NCBI GenBank assembly: GCA_964356135.1
Contig: CAYHGV010000081.1
Coordinates: forward strand, 1-13,570
Origin: CAYHGV01 sp964356135
GTDB taxonomy: Bacteria > Hydrothermota > Tepidihabitantia > CAYHGV01
Direction: 5' to 3'
DNA length: 13,570 nt
Positions 1 to 5,566 of the stretch are shown here, in pieces. Position 1 is the stretch's first letter; each line of letters begins with the position of its first letter. The notes beneath the pieces are model-generated. The model searched no databases, had not been told where the DNA came from, and worked only from the letters and a program-made list of their open reading frames with translations. The translations under genes and the position numbers were made by a program.

Positions 1-1009
1 CGCCTTCGGATATTCCGCTACGCACCGAGAAATAACCTTCGGCTTCATCTCCGAGTTCTACTGCCCTCGGCTCAAACATACCATCGCCCCGGTCGATAAA
101 AACTATTTTTCGTTCGCCGGTATCAATGACCGCATCTTCGGGAAGTGCGAGGAGCTCTCCTAACGGAACTCGGATCTTCACATCGAGAAACATCCGTGGT
201 TTTAAAAACCCGGAGCGATTTTCGACTTCCGCCCGAACACGGAGGCTGCGGGTCTCGGGATTCAATACCGGGTCAAGGGCTTTGATGCGCCCGATAAAAA
301 CCTGACCCGGATAGGCTTGGGTCGTGACTTCGACGGTTTGACCGGGTTTGACATACGACATTTCATATTCGTAAATCTGGGCATAGACCCAGACCCGACC
401 ACCGGTTCCGACCAGGAGATTCACAGGCTTGTCCGAGGTTGCGGTCAATTCTCGAATCTGTCCATCACTTAAACCCATCAACCTCAATTTGAGCTGTGCC
501 GCTTTGATCAGAGCATCTGAGCCTTCCCGGGCTTGGTCAATCGGACTGGCCGTAAGTTCGGTCCGGGTTTTTAACGCCTGCTGGTATTCGGCAATGGCAG
601 AATACAGCTCAGGGTCGTAGGCAATTTCACCAACGGTGCGAATTGTCTTTTCTAAATTTCGTTTTGTTACCGGCAGCGAACGGACGCCAATCAGTTGTTG
701 CCGTTCCAAGGAAAGACCAATCGCGGTGCGGCCCGCCACCACTTCTACCGACGAACTGTCGGAATAACTGCCGGTAGTTGTATCTTCGATCGGAACTAAC
801 CGCATCCCGCAGATCGGACAGTCACCGGGTCTGTCCGAGATGTACGTTGGGTGCATCGGGCAGTGGTAAAGAACCTTTGCCGCTACGGTATTCGAAGGTT
901 TTTTGGGCATTTCTTTTTTACAGGCAACGCCGATAAGCAGTATGATTGAAATGACAGAAAAGATGATCCCAACTCCCGCCAAGAAAAAAATTCTGCGTCT
1001 CTTTTTCAT
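1..1009 (-). CDS. CusB-like RND efflux periplasmic adaptor (3' end outside window)
   Basis: This is a membrane-fusion (HlyD/CusB-type) adaptor that would bridge an inner-membrane RND pump and the outer-membrane channel in heavy-metal efflux. Translation from the ATG at 1009 is open for 336 codons to the window edge. Residues 1-29 form a basic start and a hydrophobic segment ending in GVAC, so it is either a lipoprotein or N-terminally anchored. Residues 48-69 carry YHCPMHP and CPICGM, the heavy-metal-binding domain found on many CusB proteins. An alpha-helical hairpin region follows (around EYQQALKTR), then barrel segments such as VWVYAQIYEYEMSYVKPGQ and ALPEDAVIDTGERKIVF. AGGAGG lies 6 bases before the start and the gap from the upstream channel gene is 13 bases, so the two are one operon. 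Copper or silver is the likely substrate, inferred from the metal motifs and NosL. The pump gene (CusA type) would be expected past position 1. Confidence 0.92.
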   Translation of the reverse strand, partial: MKKRRRIFFLAGVGIIFSVISIILLIGVACKKEMPKKPSNTVAAKVLYHCPMHPTYISDRPGDCPICGMRLVPIEDTTTGSYSDSSSVEVVAGRTAIGLSLERQQLIGVRSLPVTKRNLEKTIRTVGEIAYDPELYSAIAEYQQALKTRTELTASPIDQAREGSDALIKAAQLKLRLMGLSDGQIRELTATSDKPVNLLVGTGGRVWVYAQIYEYEMSYVKPGQTVEVTTQAYPGQVFIGRIKALDPVLNPETRSLRVRAEVENRSGFLKPRMFLDVKIRVPLGELLALPEDAVIDTGERKIVFIDRGDGMFEPRAVELGDEAEGYFSVRSGISEG

Positions 1010-1022
1010 CGCTATCCTCCTA

Positions 1023-2198
1023 CTAGAATTTTTGACCGACGATACTTTCCAACTCAGCCAAATCCTTAAAATTCTCCGACCGTTTCATGTAGTATTCATC
1101 CTCGTACATGAAGGTGGTCATCAGATTATCGAGAACCATAAGGAAGTCAACTTTGTTAGACTGATAATCGGTGAGTGCGCCTTCATATGCCTGGCGTGCT
1201 TGGGGGATAATCGTTGTCCGGTAGAGGGTTGCGAGTTTATCGTTCTTATCGATTTTCGTAACCAGGTCGGTGACCATATAGTCGGTTTCCGCAACCATCG
1301 ACTGATATTCGTGTTGGTTCATCGCCTTTTCCGCCAAAGCCTCTTTGACCATTGGATTCTGTTTTCGCCACCACCAGATAGGTAGCGATATTCCAATCAT
1401 TGCGTTGGACATTTTCTCGTTCACCATATACGAAACTCCAATATCGACATCGGGGAAATACTCCCACCGGCTGAGCGCCACCATCGCTTGGTTCTTTGTT
1501 ATCTTTTCTTGAGCAGCCAACAGTTCGGGCCGTTTTGCCTGCGCCTGCTGCGCGAAGTTTTTTATTTGGGCGGTATTGAATTTTATTTCTTCCGGTTCGC
1601 TCATCTCGCCGATTGCGCTATCGCTCGAACGATCCAATAATCGATTAAGGCGAGCCTCTGCCTCCAGCCCCATCTGCTCAAGGTTGGTCTCACGATCGAT
1701 GAACTTAGAAAGTTCAACGTTGGCGGTTAACAGTTCAGCCTGGGGAACGAGACCGGCAGCATAACGGGCTTCTAATACTTTTGAAAATCCTTTCAAGACC
1801 GCCTGGTTTTGCCGGATGATGGCAAGGGCATGATTGAGATAGTAGAGGTCGAAAAATGCGGTCTTAACATCTTTGATTATTTTTAATTTTGCTGCTTGAT
1901 AGAGCTCTTCGGCTTCAGCCCGTTCCTGATTAGCAACCCGAGTTTTAAGCGCGAGCTTTGTAGGAAACGGGACCATCTGGGTTAGCGCCACTTCCGATTC
2001 CCGATAGCGAAAGCTGAGAACCGGGTCGGGGAGAGCACCCTGGGACGAAGCGCGAGCCGCATACATCGCCACCCGCGCCTGTGCTGCCGCAAGCTCGGGA
2101 TTTACCCTAACCGCTTCGGCAATCAGCGAATCTAAACTAACCGCCTGGGCAACTGCTAACTGAGCGGCACAGACGAGGGGCAGTACGACTGATTTCAT
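1023..2198 (-). CDS. TolC/CusC-family outer-membrane efflux protein
   Basis: This 391-residue protein is the outer-membrane channel of a tripartite efflux pump. It begins with a signal peptide (MKSVVLPLVCAAQLAVAQA, probable cleavage before VSLDSL). The mature start SLDSLIAEAVRVNPELAAAQ is the characteristic opening of outer-membrane efflux proteins. The rest is long alpha-helical coiled coil in two similar halves, typical of the TolC fold, with a second NPMVKEALAEKA-type repeat near residue 280. It is shorter than Escherichia coli CusC but within the range of this family. Its ATG overlaps the TGA of the upstream NosL-YHS gene by four bases (ATGA), showing translational coupling, and the adaptor gene follows 13 bases after its TAG stop. 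Substrate specificity cannot be read from this protein; it is taken from the neighbours. Confidence 0.93.
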   Translation of the reverse strand: MKSVVLPLVCAAQLAVAQAVSLDSLIAEAVRVNPELAAAQARVAMYAARASSQGALPDPVLSFRYRESEVALTQMVPFPTKLALKTRVANQERAEAEELYQAAKLKIIKDVKTAFFDLYYLNHALAIIRQNQAVLKGFSKVLEARYAAGLVPQAELLTANVELSKFIDRETNLEQMGLEAEARLNRLLDRSSDSAIGEMSEPEEIKFNTAQIKNFAQQAQAKRPELLAAQEKITKNQAMVALSRWEYFPDVDIGVSYMVNEKMSNAMIGISLPIWWWRKQNPMVKEALAEKAMNQHEYQSMVAETDYMVTDLVTKIDKNDKLATLYRTTIIPQARQAYEGALTDYQSNKVDFLMVLDNLMTTFMYEDEYYMKRSENFKDLAELESIVGQKF

Positions 2199-2872
2199 TT
2201 AATGAACGGGGTGGGATTTTTTATAAATGCATCCCGGTCCTGGGCAACACAGAAGTAGTAGGTTTTGCCCTGATACTGAGCAACCAGACTTTGAGATTTT
2301 GCCGAAGCGGTAGCAACGGTCATTCCACAGACCGGGTCGATAGCAGTTTTTGCTTCGGTCTGGACTTCACCGGTGGGCGGTTTTTGTAAATCCAAAACCG
2401 TTTTTTTATCGATGTCGCTGAACCGAGCATACCGACCGCCGTAGAGTGAGACATACTTTGAGACGCTATCCGGGGGCATCGGGATTATGTCCGCACCCAT
2501 CGGGCTGTTAATCCTGCTTCCAACCAGGTAATGGGCGGTAAACGCCGAAATCAAATCCTTGCTGAAGTAGTCGTGGGCCAAAAACGAGTCGACGTCTGCG
2601 GTTCGGTATTTGCCGGCCGAATACTCCTGGATGTTAAGATAATAGAGAAATGCGTGTTTGGGGGTATGAAATTGAAATGTTACGCCGTTTTTCAGCTTGA
2701 TTTCAGTGCGCCATTGACTATCCTCGGGATTCAGTTTCATCCCGCAGATTGGGCAGAGAACATCGGGTTTCTCGGTGGTGATCACCGTTTGCGGCTTTCC
2801 TTTACAGGCGACAAAAGATAAAGGAACGAGCATAAGACTAACCACTCCAGCCTTAGCAATAAACCTTCGCAT
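2195..2872 (-). CDS. NosL-YHS fusion lipoprotein, metal (probably copper) binding
   Basis: This 225-residue exported lipoprotein has a signal peptide ending in a lipobox-like PLSFVAC, with the lipid cysteine at residue 23. Residues 38-165 match the NosL fold: CPICGM at 40-45 followed by a domain with KNGVTFQFHTPKHAF and HYLVGSRINSPMGADIIP. NosL proteins are Cu(I)-binding lipoproteins, best known as assembly factors for nitrous oxide reductase. Residues 178-225 form a separate YHS domain (DPVCGM at 179-184, then YYFC at 205-208), another soft-metal site usually found on copper ATPases. No nos genes are present. The gene instead heads an efflux operon, coupled by a 4-base overlap to the channel gene, so a copper-capture role in the periplasm is the best inference. 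The start ATG at 2872 is preceded by AGGAGG (2878-2883 on the plus strand). Confidence 0.85.
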   Translation of the reverse strand: MRRFIAKAGVVSLMLVPLSFVACKGKPQTVITTEKPDVLCPICGMKLNPEDSQWRTEIKLKNGVTFQFHTPKHAFLYYLNIQEYSAGKYRTADVDSFLAHDYFSKDLISAFTAHYLVGSRINSPMGADIIPMPPDSVSKYVSLYGGRYARFSDIDKKTVLDLQKPPTGEVQTEAKTAIDPVCGMTVATASAKSQSLVAQYQGKTYYFCVAQDRDAFIKNPTPFIK

Positions 2873-2921
2873 ACAGAGCCTCCTTATTTAGCTTATTTAG
2901 TACTGTTTATGACGGTAAAAT

Positions 2922-2950
2922 GGTATAGAAGTTACAGGGTTTATAATCAA
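2922..2950 (-). promoter_or_regulatory. Possible sigma-70 promoter of the efflux operon
   Basis: Read on the minus strand, TTGATT (2950-2945) is followed after 17 bases by TATACC (2927-2922). Transcription would start near 2915, about 43 bases before the NosL-YHS start. The match is fair, not perfect. Confidence 0.45.
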
Positions 2951-2972
2951 CGTCGGTTATCGATTACCGCCC

Positions 2973-3000
2973 TTGACAGATACTAAATCTATAGTAACTT
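2973..3000 (+). promoter_or_regulatory. Possible promoter for tRNA-Pro and hpt
   Basis: A perfect TTGACA at 2973-2978 is followed after 16 bases by the weak -10 TAACTT (2995-3000). Transcription would begin about 50 bases before the tRNA. No better -10 is visible, and the element overlaps the inverted repeats. Confidence 0.35.
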
Positions 3001-3016
3001 AAATTAGTTAAAGTAT
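2979..3016. promoter_or_regulatory. Overlapping inverted repeats, operator-like
   Basis: Two inverted repeats with 5-bp arms and 6-bp spacers lie in tandem: TACTA/TAGTA at 2981-2996 and TAACT/AGTTA at 2995-3010. An outer ATACT/AGTAT pair at 2980-2984 and 3012-3016 encloses both. They sit between the efflux operon and tRNA-Pro and just downstream of a TTGACA (2973-2978). This could be a regulator binding site, but AT-rich sequence produces short palindromes by chance. Confidence 0.3.
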
Positions 3017-3059
3017 TGATTGCGGGGCGTGGCGTAATGAGGAAGCGCGTTCTGACAAA

Positions 3060-3132
3060 CGGGGAGTAGCGCAGCGGATAGCGCACCTGGTTCGGGACCA
3101 GGGGGTCGCTGGTTCAAATCCAGTCTCCCCGA
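3060..3132 (+). tRNA. tRNA-Pro (anticodon CGG)
   Basis: A complete cloverleaf can be folded by eye. The acceptor is CGGGGAG (3060-3066) with CTCCCCG (3125-3131) and discriminator A3132. The D stem is GCGC/GCGC (3069-3072, 3081-3084) and the anticodon stem is CCTGG/CCAGG. The anticodon loop TTCGGGA (3091-3097) gives anticodon CGG at 3093-3095, reading the proline codon CCG. The T stem is GCTGG/CCAGT with loop TTCAAAT. The C1-G72 pair, A73 and G37 are bacterial tRNA-Pro traits. CCA is not encoded. hpt starts 50 bases downstream with no terminator between, so the tRNA may be processed from a longer transcript. Confidence 0.95.
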
Positions 3133-3149
3133 TGAAAGGTCGGAAAGGT

Positions 3150-3174
3150 GTCCGTTCAAACCGGATCACCCCGA
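3150..3174 (+). other. Orphan tRNA 3' half (T arm plus acceptor strand)
   Basis: Eighteen bases after tRNA-Pro is a second intact-looking tRNA 3' end: T stem GTCCG/CGGAT around the loop TTCAAAC, followed by CACCCCG and A. No matching 5' acceptor strand (CGGGGTG), D arm or anticodon arm precedes it. Its last 23 bases plus one flanking T match the real tRNA end at 17 of 23 positions, yet its T stem still pairs. It therefore looks like a piece of a different tRNA, not a decayed copy of tRNA-Pro. It ends 7 bases before the hpt ATG. Confidence 0.6.
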
Positions 3175-3181
3175 TTTTATT

Positions 3182-3712
3182 ATGAAAAAAAACCCGAGAC
3201 TGATTTCATTGATTTCGGAAGAGGAAATTCAGAGCAAAGTAGGAGAACTCGCTGCCCGGATATCCGTCGCCTATAATAACCGCGAAATCGTCGCCGTCGG
3301 TATCCTGAAAGGGGCGTGGATTTTTATGGCCGACCTGATACGGAAAATTTCTCTGCCCGTCACCTGTGATTTTCTGACCGTTTCGAGCTATGGTGCAGGA
3401 ACCGAAACTTCGGGGTTGGTTCAGGTGGTAGCTGATCTGAAAACGCCGATTGAAGGAAAAGATATTCTCCTGGTTGAGGATATAATTGATACCGGCGTCA
3501 CCCTTAATTACATCAAGGATATGCTGCTCTTGCGAAATCCCAAATCGTTTCGGGTGTGTGCTCTGCTGGACAAACCTGAACGTCATCGGGTCCAAATACA
3601 AGTTGACTATCTCGGCTTCACCATCCCCAATAAGTTCGTCGTCGGTTATGGGATCGACTACAACGAACAATATCGCAATTTACCGTATATTGGCTATATT
3701 GAATTTGAATAA
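3182..3712 (+). CDS. hpt: Hypoxanthine (guanine) phosphoribosyltransferase
   Basis: This purine-salvage enzyme transfers the ribosyl phosphate of PRPP to hypoxanthine (and usually guanine), giving IMP or GMP in the cytoplasm. The 176-residue length is normal. LKG at 42-44 and SSYG at 68-71 are the pyrophosphate-binding and flexible-loop motifs. The PRPP signature LVEDIIDTGVTL (97-108) has the acidic pair E99-D100. KFVVGYGIDYNEQYRNLPYI (151-170) is the family's nucleobase-binding C-terminus. The ATG at 3182 is supported by the N-terminus LISEEEIQSKV. No clear Shine-Dalgarno is present, because the orphan tRNA 3' half occupies the leader. Transcription probably comes from upstream through tRNA-Pro. 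The product IMP is the substrate of GuaB, encoded at the other end of the window. Confidence 0.95.
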   Translation: MKKNPRLISLISEEEIQSKVGELAARISVAYNNREIVAVGILKGAWIFMADLIRKISLPVTCDFLTVSSYGAGTETSGLVQVVADLKTPIEGKDILLVEDIIDTGVTLNYIKDMLLLRNPKSFRVCALLDKPERHRVQIQVDYLGFTIPNKFVVGYGIDYNEQYRNLPYIGYIEFE

Positions 3713-3714
3713 TA

Positions 3715-3797
3715 CATCTGTGTTGATATCGTTCTTCTCCAGCTATACTTCGTATTTGGAATTTAAATTATCGGTGTCCATCTGTGTCAATCTGTGG
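3715..3797 (+). repeat. Degenerate CATCTGTGT repeats around a gene start
   Basis: CATCTGTGT occurs at 3715-3723 and 3779-3787, followed directly by the related AATCTGTGG at 3789-3797. The last two copies are in register, ten bases apart, and overlap the only usable start codon of the next gene. Confidence 0.5.
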
Positions 3798-4275
3798 TTT
3801 CAATAATTTAAAGAATTTACCCCAGATCGGCGTCATTGGATCCTCTGAATGCTCGGACGAAATAAAGAAAGTGGCATTTGATGTCGGCTACGAGATTGCC
3901 AAAAACGGAGGTGTCCTCGTCTGCGGTGGCTTAGGCGGGGTGATGCAAGCAGCCTGCGCTGGCGCCAAAAAGGCAGAAGGGATAACGGTCGCAATTCTCC
4001 CCGGTTCAGAAAGGGGAGAAGCAAATCCTTATTTCGATATAGCGATAGTGACCGGCCTGTCTCTGTCGCGGAATGTAATCATTGTCCGCTCAGCTGATGT
4101 TTTAATATCAATTGCCGGTGGTTACGGCACCCTCTCTGAAATCAGTTTTGCGCTGGCGTTAGAGAAACCGGTCATCGGCTTGCAGACCTGGGAGATTGAT
4201 GCGCCGATAATTCGGGTGGCAACTGCCCAGGCGGCGGTTGAAAAAGCATTTTCACTCATTAGCCGGTTTCGTTGA
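3784..4275 (+). CDS. TIGR00725/LOG-like Rossmann-fold protein
   Basis: This 163-residue protein resembles the TIGR00725 family, relatives of the LOG (lysine decarboxylase-like) nucleotide-binding proteins. PQIGVIGSSECSDE (residues 13-26) is the first Rossmann strand. GGVLVCGGLGGVMQAACAGA follows, and AGGYGTLSEISFALAL is the counterpart of the LOG PGGxGTxxE motif. LOG proteins release cytokinin-type bases from nucleotide monophosphates, but TIGR00725 members have no firmly established reaction, so I assign none. The start is uncertain. The frame is open from 3727, and GTG at 3784 is the only conventional start before the conserved strand. It has no ribosome binding site and lies inside the CATCTGTGT repeats. 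The acylphosphatase gene begins 10 bases after the stop. Confidence 0.85.
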   Translation: MSICGFNNLKNLPQIGVIGSSECSDEIKKVAFDVGYEIAKNGGVLVCGGLGGVMQAACAGAKKAEGITVAILPGSERGEANPYFDIAIVTGLSLSRNVIIVRSADVLISIAGGYGTLSEISFALALEKPVIGLQTWEIDAPIIRVATAQAAVEKAFSLISRFR

Positions 4276-4285
4276 TTAAGGAGCG

Positions 4286-4564
4286 GTGAACGGACGAGCT
4301 CAAATACTTATCGGCGGCATGGTCCAGGGTGTTGGTTATCGATGGTTTGCCCATCACCAGGCTTGCCAGTTGGATCTTACCGGCTATGTCCGCAATCTGC
4401 CGAATGAAGACGTTGAAGTCGTCGTCGAAGGAGATAAAGGTTTGATACTTGATTATATTGAGCAGTTAAGGATCGGACCGCGCTCAGCCCGGATTACCAA
4501 GTTGTTGGTTACCTGGCAGGAATATAGGTGCGAATTTAAGGATTTTACCGTTGAATTCTGGTGA
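4286..4564 (+). CDS. acyP: Acylphosphatase
   Basis: This small cytoplasmic enzyme hydrolyses acyl phosphates such as carbamoyl phosphate or 1,3-bisphosphoglycerate. Its 92 residues match the family length. GGMVQGVGYRWF (10-21) carries the phosphate-binding loop and catalytic Arg19. GYVRNLPNEDVEVVVEG (33-49) carries catalytic Asn37. The later RIGPRSARI segment is also typical. The start is GTG at 4286, with AAGGAG at 4278-4283 only two bases away. That is close for a ribosome binding site, but no other start leaves the first strand intact. It lies 10 bases after the TIGR00725 gene and is probably in the same transcript. The stop TGA is embedded in GGTGAT, which could help initiate a short downstream reading frame. 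Confidence 0.93.
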   Translation: MNGRAQILIGGMVQGVGYRWFAHHQACQLDLTGYVRNLPNEDVEVVVEGDKGLILDYIEQLRIGPRSARITKLLVTWQEYRCEFKDFTVEFW

Positions 4565-4624
4565 TTTATAAAATGGCTACGATCATAGCCGAGCTTAAGG
4601 AGGGGTGGTTGAGGGTCGTTTCAG

Positions 4625-4659
4625 AAAAGATTTTCCTTGACAAAACCTCAAAATCTTTT
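4625..4659. promoter_or_regulatory. Perfect 10-bp inverted repeat over a promoter
   Basis: AAAAGATTTT at 4625-4634 and its exact reverse complement AAAATCTTTT at 4650-4659 are separated by 15 bases. The -35 box lies between the arms and the right arm touches the -10 box. That is the geometry of a repressor site, or of a transcript hairpin if transcription enters from upstream. Confidence 0.5.
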
Positions 4660-4664
4660 AAAAT
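4637..4664 (+). promoter_or_regulatory. Strong sigma-70-type promoter
   Basis: TTGACA (4637-4642), 16 bases, TAAAAT (4659-4664). Transcription would begin near 4671, just before AAAGGAGGT at 4675. It could serve the short ORF at 4694, or give the secreted-protein operon at 5066 a leader of about 395 bases. Confidence 0.6.
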
Positions 4665-4693
4665 CACCTTATCCAAAGGAGGTTGATTTGAAC

Positions 4694-4810
4694 ATGTTGG
4701 GAAATTCTTTCTTCCTCTGCTCCGGTTTGTCGAAGAAAATATCATCCCGTAGTATGAACCTATTAAGGGGAGCGGTTTATATCCGACACTATTACCGGTT
4801 TTTACACTGA
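4694..4810 (+). CDS. Possible small protein of 38 residues, unknown
   Basis: I do not recognise this sequence. It starts MLGNSFFLCSGLSKKISS and ends in YYRFLH; it is basic, with several aromatic residues. Support comes from context: the strong promoter ends 30 bases upstream, and AAAGGAGGT at 4675-4683 is a near-perfect ribosome binding site, though 10 bases from the ATG, slightly far. Against it are the short length, no recognisable domain, and the fact that the neighbouring frame is equally protein-like. It may be a leader peptide, a small regulated protein or chance. Confidence 0.25.
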   Translation: MLGNSFFLCSGLSKKISSRSMNLLRGAVYIRHYYRFLH

Positions 4811-5065
4811 TAATGTTCATTAAATTGATAGCCAGGTGTCAAACATTTATCGCTCCGAGTAATAACTACCCTACTACTAAATGAGCTCCAAACACCATCT
4901 TAATTGTTAATAAAGCCGGCTGTTATTCACGAAAGGAGGTAAACAAAAGAGACTATACGCTGAGTCTTTCTTCTCGAACAAGGTGCGAAGAAATGAATAT
5001 TAATGTCATGCACAAAACGCCTTGAACTTGATTAAAAAAAAATCAGCCAAGAAGGGAGGGTTGAC

Positions 5066-5554
5066 ATGTTCAAAAAGGTTAGCCTTTTAATCAGTATTAT
5101 CCTTTTAGGTCTCTTACCCCAGGTCTCCAACGCAATAATGATAAAACTCGATTTAGAAGACCTTACCGGCAACTCCGACCTGGTGATTCGAGCTAAGGTT
5201 GATAACATCCGCTGTGCTTGGAATGAAGATCAAACTGAAGTCAGCTCCTATGCTTCCCTTTCACTAACGGAGCCGATTAAAGGCATCCCTCAGGAGAAGG
5301 AAATGACAGTCAAATATCCGGGTGGCTGTATTGGTGATATTGTAACCTGGGCTGAGGATGCACCTGTTTTTCAAAGTGGCGAGGAGGTTATCGTCTTTCT
5401 CGATAAAGAGACTGCACAAAAAACAAGGGGCGTCTTCGGAAATTTTCAGGGGAAATACACCATCAAAAACGATATGGTGATAGAAAAAAATATCCCGGTC
5501 GAACTCTTCATCAGTGAAATTAAGGCAATCGCCAAAAAACTCGAAAAGGAGTAG
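5066..5554 (+). CDS. Secreted protein paired with the matrixin-like protease
   Basis: This 162-residue exported protein has no function I can name. Residues 1-23 are a clear signal peptide ending SNA, with the mature chain beginning IMIKLDLEDLTGNSDLVIRA. Further conserved-looking elements are an aspartate/glutamate-rich turn after IRCAWNEDQ, then KYPGGCIGDIV, WAEDAPVFQSGEEVIVFL and FGNFQGKYTI. I recall this pattern (a 'sites of secretion ... PGG ... GE-V-FL' beta-rich module) in short exported proteins encoded next to matrixin-type proteases in other bacteria, but I cannot confirm a named family. Two cysteines (in IRCAW and PGGCIG) could form a disulfide. AAGGGAGGG at 5052-5060 is the ribosome binding site. 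The protease gene starts 12 bases after the TAG stop, in the same frame, so the two are certainly co-transcribed. A chaperone, inhibitor or substrate role is possible, none shown. Confidence 0.8.
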   Translation: MFKKVSLLISIILLGLLPQVSNAIMIKLDLEDLTGNSDLVIRAKVDNIRCAWNEDQTEVSSYASLSLTEPIKGIPQEKEMTVKYPGGCIGDIVTWAEDAPVFQSGEEVIVFLDKETAQKTRGVFGNFQGKYTIKNDMVIEKNIPVELFISEIKAIAKKLEKE

Positions 5555-5566
5555 GAGGAGGGTGCA

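Larger units (their letters stand above)
4565..5065. other. 500-base stretch without a confident gene
   Basis: It holds a strong promoter with an inverted repeat (4625-4664), a 38-codon ORF (4694-4810) and two copies of the perfect Shine-Dalgarno AAAGGAGGT (4675-4683 and 4932-4940). The second copy has no ATG, GTG or TTG within reach. The plus frame starting at 4573 reads 37 codons, then continues through TGA 4684, a TAG and TGA 4882 with protein-like stretches, which may be coincidence or a decayed gene. The ribosome binding site of the following gene is at 5052-5060. Confidence 0.6.

Noticed and set aside
903..1385. 160-codon plus-strand frame
   Set aside because: Antisense to the adaptor start and channel end, which have clear signatures; no ribosome binding site and no recognisable domain.
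3206..3670. 154-codon minus-strand frame
   Set aside because: Antisense shadow of hpt, whose motifs are unambiguous.
4566..4820. 84-codon minus-strand frame in the 500-base gap
   Set aside because: No ribosome binding site or promoter on that strand and no recognisable motif; the plus-strand signals explain the region better.
4573..5020. Plus frame from ATG 4573 with protein-like stretches broken by TGA, TAG and TGA, possibly a pseudogene
   Set aside because: Three internal stops in about 148 codons is only moderately below chance expectation and no homologue is recognised, so I mention it only in the gap entry.
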